From contig DATKMK010000011.1 of assembly GCA_035541895.1 (NCBI GenBank), forward strand, positions 91,948 to 155,947: a stretch of 64,000 bases of DNA, given 5' to 3'. Below, piece after piece: positions 60,696 to 64,000 of this stretch. The notes under the pieces are model-generated. The model saw only the letters and a list, made by a program, of their open reading frames with translations, was not told the DNA's origin and ran no database searches. Each line of letters opens with the position of its first letter. Within the stretch, counting starts at the first letter, position 1. The DNA comes from DATKMK01 sp035541895. GTDB lineage: Bacteria; Desulfobacterota; Binatia; HRBIN30; JACQVA1. The position numbers and the translations under genes were made by a program.

Positions 60696-61892
60696 GTGTC
60701 CACCCTTCCGCTTGCCGGTGTGCGCATCCTCGATCTCGGGACGCGCATCGCCGCGCCGTTTGCGGCGACGCTCCTCGGCGACTTCGGCGCCGAGGTGATC
60801 AAAGTCGAATTGCCCGGCAGCGGCGACTTCATGCGCACCATCGGCCCCTTCGTCGACGACTACTCGCTGTGGTGGGCGGTCGAAGGACGCAACAAGAAGT
60901 CGATCACGCTCGATTTGCGCACGCCGCGCGGCCAAGCGCTGCTGAAGCAACTGGTGGCGGTGACGGACGTCGTCGTCGAGAATTTTCAACCCGGCACGCT
61001 CGAACAGTGGGGGCTGGGCTTCAACGCGTTGCGCAGCGTGAATCCGAAACTCATCCTGACGCGCGCGTCGGTCTACGGGCAGAGCGGACCGTATCGCGAT
61101 CGCCCCGGGCTTGACCGCAACGGCATCGGCTTCGGCGGCTTGCTGTACCTCACCGGCTACAAGGACCACCCGCCGGTGCGTCCGGGGATCATCATCTCCG
61201 ACTATCTGACCGGTGTGTTCAACGCGTTCGCCATCATGCTCGCGCTCTATCACCGCGACGTGCATGACGGCGGCGGGCAGTGGGTCGATCTCGCGCTGTA
61301 TGAATCGATCTTTCGGGTCCTCGAACACACCGTCGCGACCTACGATCGCCTCGGGATCGTACGCGAGCGCGAGGGCAATCGGCTGCGCAACTCCGCGCCG
61401 CTCGACAATTGGCGGACGAAGGACGGCGAATTCGTCTGCATCGTGGCGGCTGGTGACGGATTGTTCCCGCGCCTGGCGCAGGCGATGGGGCGGGCGGACC
61501 TGCTCGACGATCCGCGTTTCAATTCGCTCAGCGCGCGCGTTGCGCATGGCGATGCGATCAACGAGATCGTCGCGGCGTGGGTGGCGCAACACACCGCCGA
61601 CGAAATCGAGGCACTGCTGATTCCCGCGCAAGTGCCGATGACGCGCGCCTACTCCATCGCCGACATCGCCGCCGACCCGCACTACGCCGCGCGCGCGGAC
61701 ATCGTGACGGTCGACGACCCGACGATCGGACCGGTGCGCATGCAGGCGGTGTATCCGCGGCTGTCGGAAACGCCCGGACGGATTCAACGCGGCGCCCCGA
61801 AATTGGGCGAGCACAATCGCGAGATCTACGGCGCGCTTCTCAGGCTCAGCGACGCAGAGATCGCCCAACTCGAACACGACCGGATCATCTGA
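60696..61892 (+). CDS. CaiB/BaiF family III CoA-transferase (2)
   Basis: A 398-residue paralogue of the preceding gene with LAGVRILDLGTRIAAPFAAT, GAEVIKVELPGSGDFMRTIG, GRNKKSITLDLRTPRGQALL, and the expected active-site Asp in PYRDRPGLDRNGIGFGGLLY. The sequences are clearly diverged, so this is not a recent duplicate. The GTG at 60696 has GTAGGAG upstream, a good ribosome site. It is followed by rpiA after 24 nt; co-transcription is plausible though functions differ. Confidence 0.92.
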   Translation: MSTLPLAGVRILDLGTRIAAPFAATLLGDFGAEVIKVELPGSGDFMRTIGPFVDDYSLWWAVEGRNKKSITLDLRTPRGQALLKQLVAVTDVVVENFQPGTLEQWGLGFNALRSVNPKLILTRASVYGQSGPYRDRPGLDRNGIGFGGLLYLTGYKDHPPVRPGIIISDYLTGVFNAFAIMLALYHRDVHDGGGQWVDLALYESIFRVLEHTVATYDRLGIVREREGNRLRNSAPLDNWRTKDGEFVCIVAAGDGLFPRLAQAMGRADLLDDPRFNSLSARVAHGDAINEIVAAWVAQHTADEIEALLIPAQVPMTRAYSIADIAADPHYAARADIVTVDDPTIGPVRMQAVYPRLSETPGRIQRGAPKLGEHNREIYGALLRLSDAEIAQLEHDRII

Positions 61893-61916
61893 CGCGGCGA
61901 TGAGCGGAGACAGACC

Positions 61917-62603
61917 ATGAGCGATGATCCAGTACTGCATGCCGTCGCCCACCGCGCGTTGGAGTTCGTGCGCGACGACATGATCGTTGGTCTCGGCACC
62001 GGCCGTGCCGCGACCGCGTTTGTCGAGGCGCTCGGCGAACGCGTGCAGCAGCATCACCTTCGCGTCACCGGCGTCCCGACCTCGAAGGCCACGGCGGAGG
62101 TAGCCCGACGGTACGGCATCCCGCTCGTCGGCTTCGACGATATCGAGGCGATCGACGTGACCTGCGACGGGGCGGACGAAGTCGACCCGCATCTGAACCT
62201 CATCAAGGGCTACGGCGGGGCTTTGGTGCCGGAAAAGATCGTCGCCGCCGCGTCGCGAATGGAAATCATCTTGGTGGGCAGCGACAAGCTGGTGCCGGTG
62301 CTCGGGCGACGCGGCGTGTTGCCGGTCGAAGTCATTCCGTTCGCGGCTCCGTTCTGCGCGCGACGATTGGCGAAACTCGGGTGTCGGCCGCGGGTGCGCC
62401 TGAACAGCGGCACTCCGTTCGTCAGCGACAGCGGCAATCACATTCTCGACTGCGGCATCGATCCGTTGCCGGATCCGCACCAACTCGACCACGATATCCG
62501 CGGCATTCCCGGCGTCGTCGGCACCGGGCTGTTTCTCGACCTGGCCGATCTCGTGCTGGTCGGCGACCCGAGCGGCGTTCGCGAGCTGCGGCGTGATCGA
62601 TGA
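61917..62603 (+). CDS. rpiA: Ribose-5-phosphate isomerase A
   Basis: A 228-residue enzyme of the pentose phosphate pathway (ribose 5-phosphate to ribulose 5-phosphate). Signature segments: IVGLGTGRAATAFVEALGER (usually GLGTGST), the catalytic DVTCDGADEVDPHLNLIKGY with GGALVPEKIVA, GSDKLVPVLG and NSGTPFVSDSGNHILDC. Arg replaces Ser in GTGR, a mild deviation in the phosphate loop. Length normal. Its stop overlaps the antiporter ATG by 4 nt. Confidence 0.94.
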   Translation: MSDDPVLHAVAHRALEFVRDDMIVGLGTGRAATAFVEALGERVQQHHLRVTGVPTSKATAEVARRYGIPLVGFDDIEAIDVTCDGADEVDPHLNLIKGYGGALVPEKIVAAASRMEIILVGSDKLVPVLGRRGVLPVEVIPFAAPFCARRLAKLGCRPRVRLNSGTPFVSDSGNHILDCGIDPLPDPHQLDHDIRGIPGVVGTGLFLDLADLVLVGDPSGVRELRRDR

Positions 62604-63907
62604 GCCGTCGCCCGATCATCGCTGCAGCCGTCGCCGGCGGCTTGTTCGCGCCGCTTGCAGTGAGCTATGCCGACGCGGGAGCGGGTCACGCCGGTGCCGC
62701 GGCGCCGGTGCTGATCGGACTCATCGTCCTCTTGCTCGCCGCGAAGTTGGGCGGCGATCTCTTCGAGCGACTCGGTCAGCCCGCCGTGCTGGGCGAGCTG
62801 CTGTTCGGTGTCATCCTCGGCAATCTTCCCCTCGTCGGCATCGTGGGGTTGGATCATTTGAAGTCGGATCATGCTCTCGAGCTGCTGGGCGAGCTCGGGG
62901 TGATTCTGTTGTTGTTCGAAGTCGGCTTGGAATCCAACGTGCGTGAGATGGTGGGGGTAGGTGCTTCGGCGTTGGCGGTGGCGGTGCTCGGAGTCGTCGC
63001 GCCGATGCTGCTCGGTGTGGGCGTCAGTCGCTGGTTTCATCCCGCCGACTCATTCCATCTGCATCTGTTCGTCGGCGCGACGCTGTGTGCGACCAGCGTC
63101 GGCATCACTGCCCGGGTGTTGCAGGATCTCGGTCGCAGCCGTGGGCCGGAGGCGCGCATCATCTTGGGCGCCGCGGTGATCGACGACGTGCTGGGGTTGA
63201 TCATCCTGGCGACGGTCACCGGACTGATCGCCGCGGATGTCGGCAGCGGCCCGGGGGTATCGGTCGGCCTCATCGCGGGGATCGTGGCGAAGGCGTTCAC
63301 GTTCATCGCTGGGTCGGTAACCGTCGGCTACTATTGCTCGCCGCCCGTACTCCGGCTGGCGGCGCGCGCGCGCGTGCAGGGCATGTTGCTGACGACGGCG
63401 TTGCTGATGTGCTTCGCCTTCGCGTACGCCGCGCAGCTCGTTGGCCTCGCACCGATCGTCGGCGCGTTCGCCGCCGGCTTGATCATCGAGGAAGATCATC
63501 TCGCCGGGTTTCGCAGTGCGACAAAGCTCGACGATCTCTTGCATCCGCTGGTGACGTTTTTGGTGCCGGTGTTCTTCGTGCGCATGGGCATGCTCGTCGA
63601 GCTGCGGCAGTTTGGCGATCTAACCGTCATCGGATTCGCCGCCGTGATCACCCTGGCGGCCTTGATTGGGAAGCAGGTCTGCGCGCTGGGCGTGACCCAA
63701 CGCGGCCTCAATCGCATCGCGGTCGGCTTCGGCATGATCCCGCGCGGCGAGGTCGGCCTGATCTTCGCCAACATCGGCGCCGAGATGACCCTCGGCGGCC
63801 GGCCGGTGATCGGGCCGGAGGAATTCTCCGCCACGGTCATCATGGTCATGGCAACGACGCTGGTGACGCCGCCGCTGTTGCGGTGGTCGTTTACACGCAG
63901 GAGCTGA
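62600..63907 (+). CDS. Kef/Na-H-exchanger-type cation/proton antiporter
   Basis: A 435-residue inner-membrane CPA2 antiporter with about 12-13 hydrophobic segments. Core signatures: LGQPAVLGELLFGVILGNLP, HALELLGELGVILLLFEVGL, LCATSVGITARVLQDLGRSR, GAAVIDDVLGLIILATVTGL (the ion-binding Asp pair region), LAPIVGAFAAGLIIEEDHLA and GMIPRGEVGLIFANIGAEMT. It lacks the C-terminal RCK/TrkA-N domain of KefB/KefC. The ion (Na or K) is not determinable. The ATG overlaps rpiA (ATGA). Confidence 0.92.
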   Translation: MSRRPIIAAAVAGGLFAPLAVSYADAGAGHAGAAAPVLIGLIVLLLAAKLGGDLFERLGQPAVLGELLFGVILGNLPLVGIVGLDHLKSDHALELLGELGVILLLFEVGLESNVREMVGVGASALAVAVLGVVAPMLLGVGVSRWFHPADSFHLHLFVGATLCATSVGITARVLQDLGRSRGPEARIILGAAVIDDVLGLIILATVTGLIAADVGSGPGVSVGLIAGIVAKAFTFIAGSVTVGYYCSPPVLRLAARARVQGMLLTTALLMCFAFAYAAQLVGLAPIVGAFAAGLIIEEDHLAGFRSATKLDDLLHPLVTFLVPVFFVRMGMLVELRQFGDLTVIGFAAVITLAALIGKQVCALGVTQRGLNRIAVGFGMIPRGEVGLIFANIGAEMTLGGRPVIGPEEFSATVIMVMATTLVTPPLLRWSFTRRS

Positions 63908-63952
63908 TCACGGCTCAGCCCTCGCTATGACAAACGTCATCGACATCGCCGT

Positions 63953-63983
63953 CGCAGATCCGCATTCGCAATAGCGATCTGCG
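63953..63983 (+). terminator. Hairpin after the antiporter gene
   Basis: CGCAGATC (63953-63960) pairs with GATCTGCG (63976-63983) around a 15-nt loop, 45 nt after the antiporter stop. There is no U-run; a terminator or processing role is possible. The last 17 nt of the window show nothing. Confidence 0.35.
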
Positions 63984-64000
63984 GTCGCTCGCGTCGGAAC

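Overview
The window is GC-rich, gene-dense DNA from a Gram-negative, respiring bacterium. Outer-membrane biology is explicit: a porin, a PagL-type lipid A deacylase, apolipoprotein N-acyltransferase, periplasmic DsbD and phosphoheptose isomerase. Oxidative metabolism is shown by sucA, sucB and lpd and by three cytochrome P450 genes or fragments. A secreted FG-GAP/cohesin/dockerin-type protein with a Pro/Thr/Ser linker, plus the overall gene mix, resembles uncultured soil lineages related to Desulfobacterota (Binatota-like genomes). That taxonomic call is an inference from general recollection and was not searched.

Layout. 0-7.4 kb: a cut P450, a P450 fragment on the other strand, a GST, an SDR, an ABC1/UbiB kinase-like protein, a GH13 glucosidase and a MmgE/PrpD protein, with two kinds of inverted repeat between them. 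7.5-17.6 kb: an iron region. fur, with a small overlapping partner gene, is followed by a promoter with a 19-bp Fur box. That promoter drives a cytochrome c-FTR1 iron permease fusion, an FMN-binding protein, its ApbE flavin transferase, a four-helix membrane protein, a small zinc-ribbon protein, a porin and a di-heme peroxidase-like lipoprotein. A second, nearly identical Fur box precedes bfd and bfr. 17.6-26.3 kb: an exported fusion of cyclohexadienyl dehydratase and chorismate mutase, murE, a 1230-residue GAF/coiled-coil protein with two dead receiver domains, a PilZ-like partner, and gmhA. 26.4-31.3 kb: an overlapping four-gene glycan operon (GT2-GTC fusion, HEAT-repeat protein, methyltransferase, polysaccharide deacetylase). 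31.4-32.7 kb: tRNA-Gly(CCC) and a 1.2-kb island bounded by a perfect 46-bp duplication of the tRNA 3' half. The island carries only a toxin-antitoxin pair.

32.7-46 kb: phosphofructokinase, a P-type ATPase relic, arfB, a lipoprotein methyltransferase, lnt, a cold-shock protein, a DEAD helicase, dsbD, pagL, a RibBA with a degenerate cyclohydrolase half, a complete P450 and the FG-GAP protein. 46-53.6 kb: sucA-sucB, an orphan sensor kinase and lpd. 53.6-59.3 kb: panE-like, trxB, moaC, an RlmI-like methyltransferase, radC, a four-helix-bundle protein and ssb. Degenerate GTGAGTGGTGAGTCGTGA repeats lie between them, and two of these flank the four-helix-bundle gene as inverted arms. 59.4-64 kb: two CoA transferases, rpiA and a cation/proton antiporter.

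The most interesting features are the Fur-controlled iron and flavin/heme electron-transfer cluster, the integrase-less toxin-antitoxin island in tRNA-Gly, and the repeat-flanked four-helix-bundle gene with solo copies of its arms nearby. No CRISPR array, rRNA, transposase or integrase was seen.
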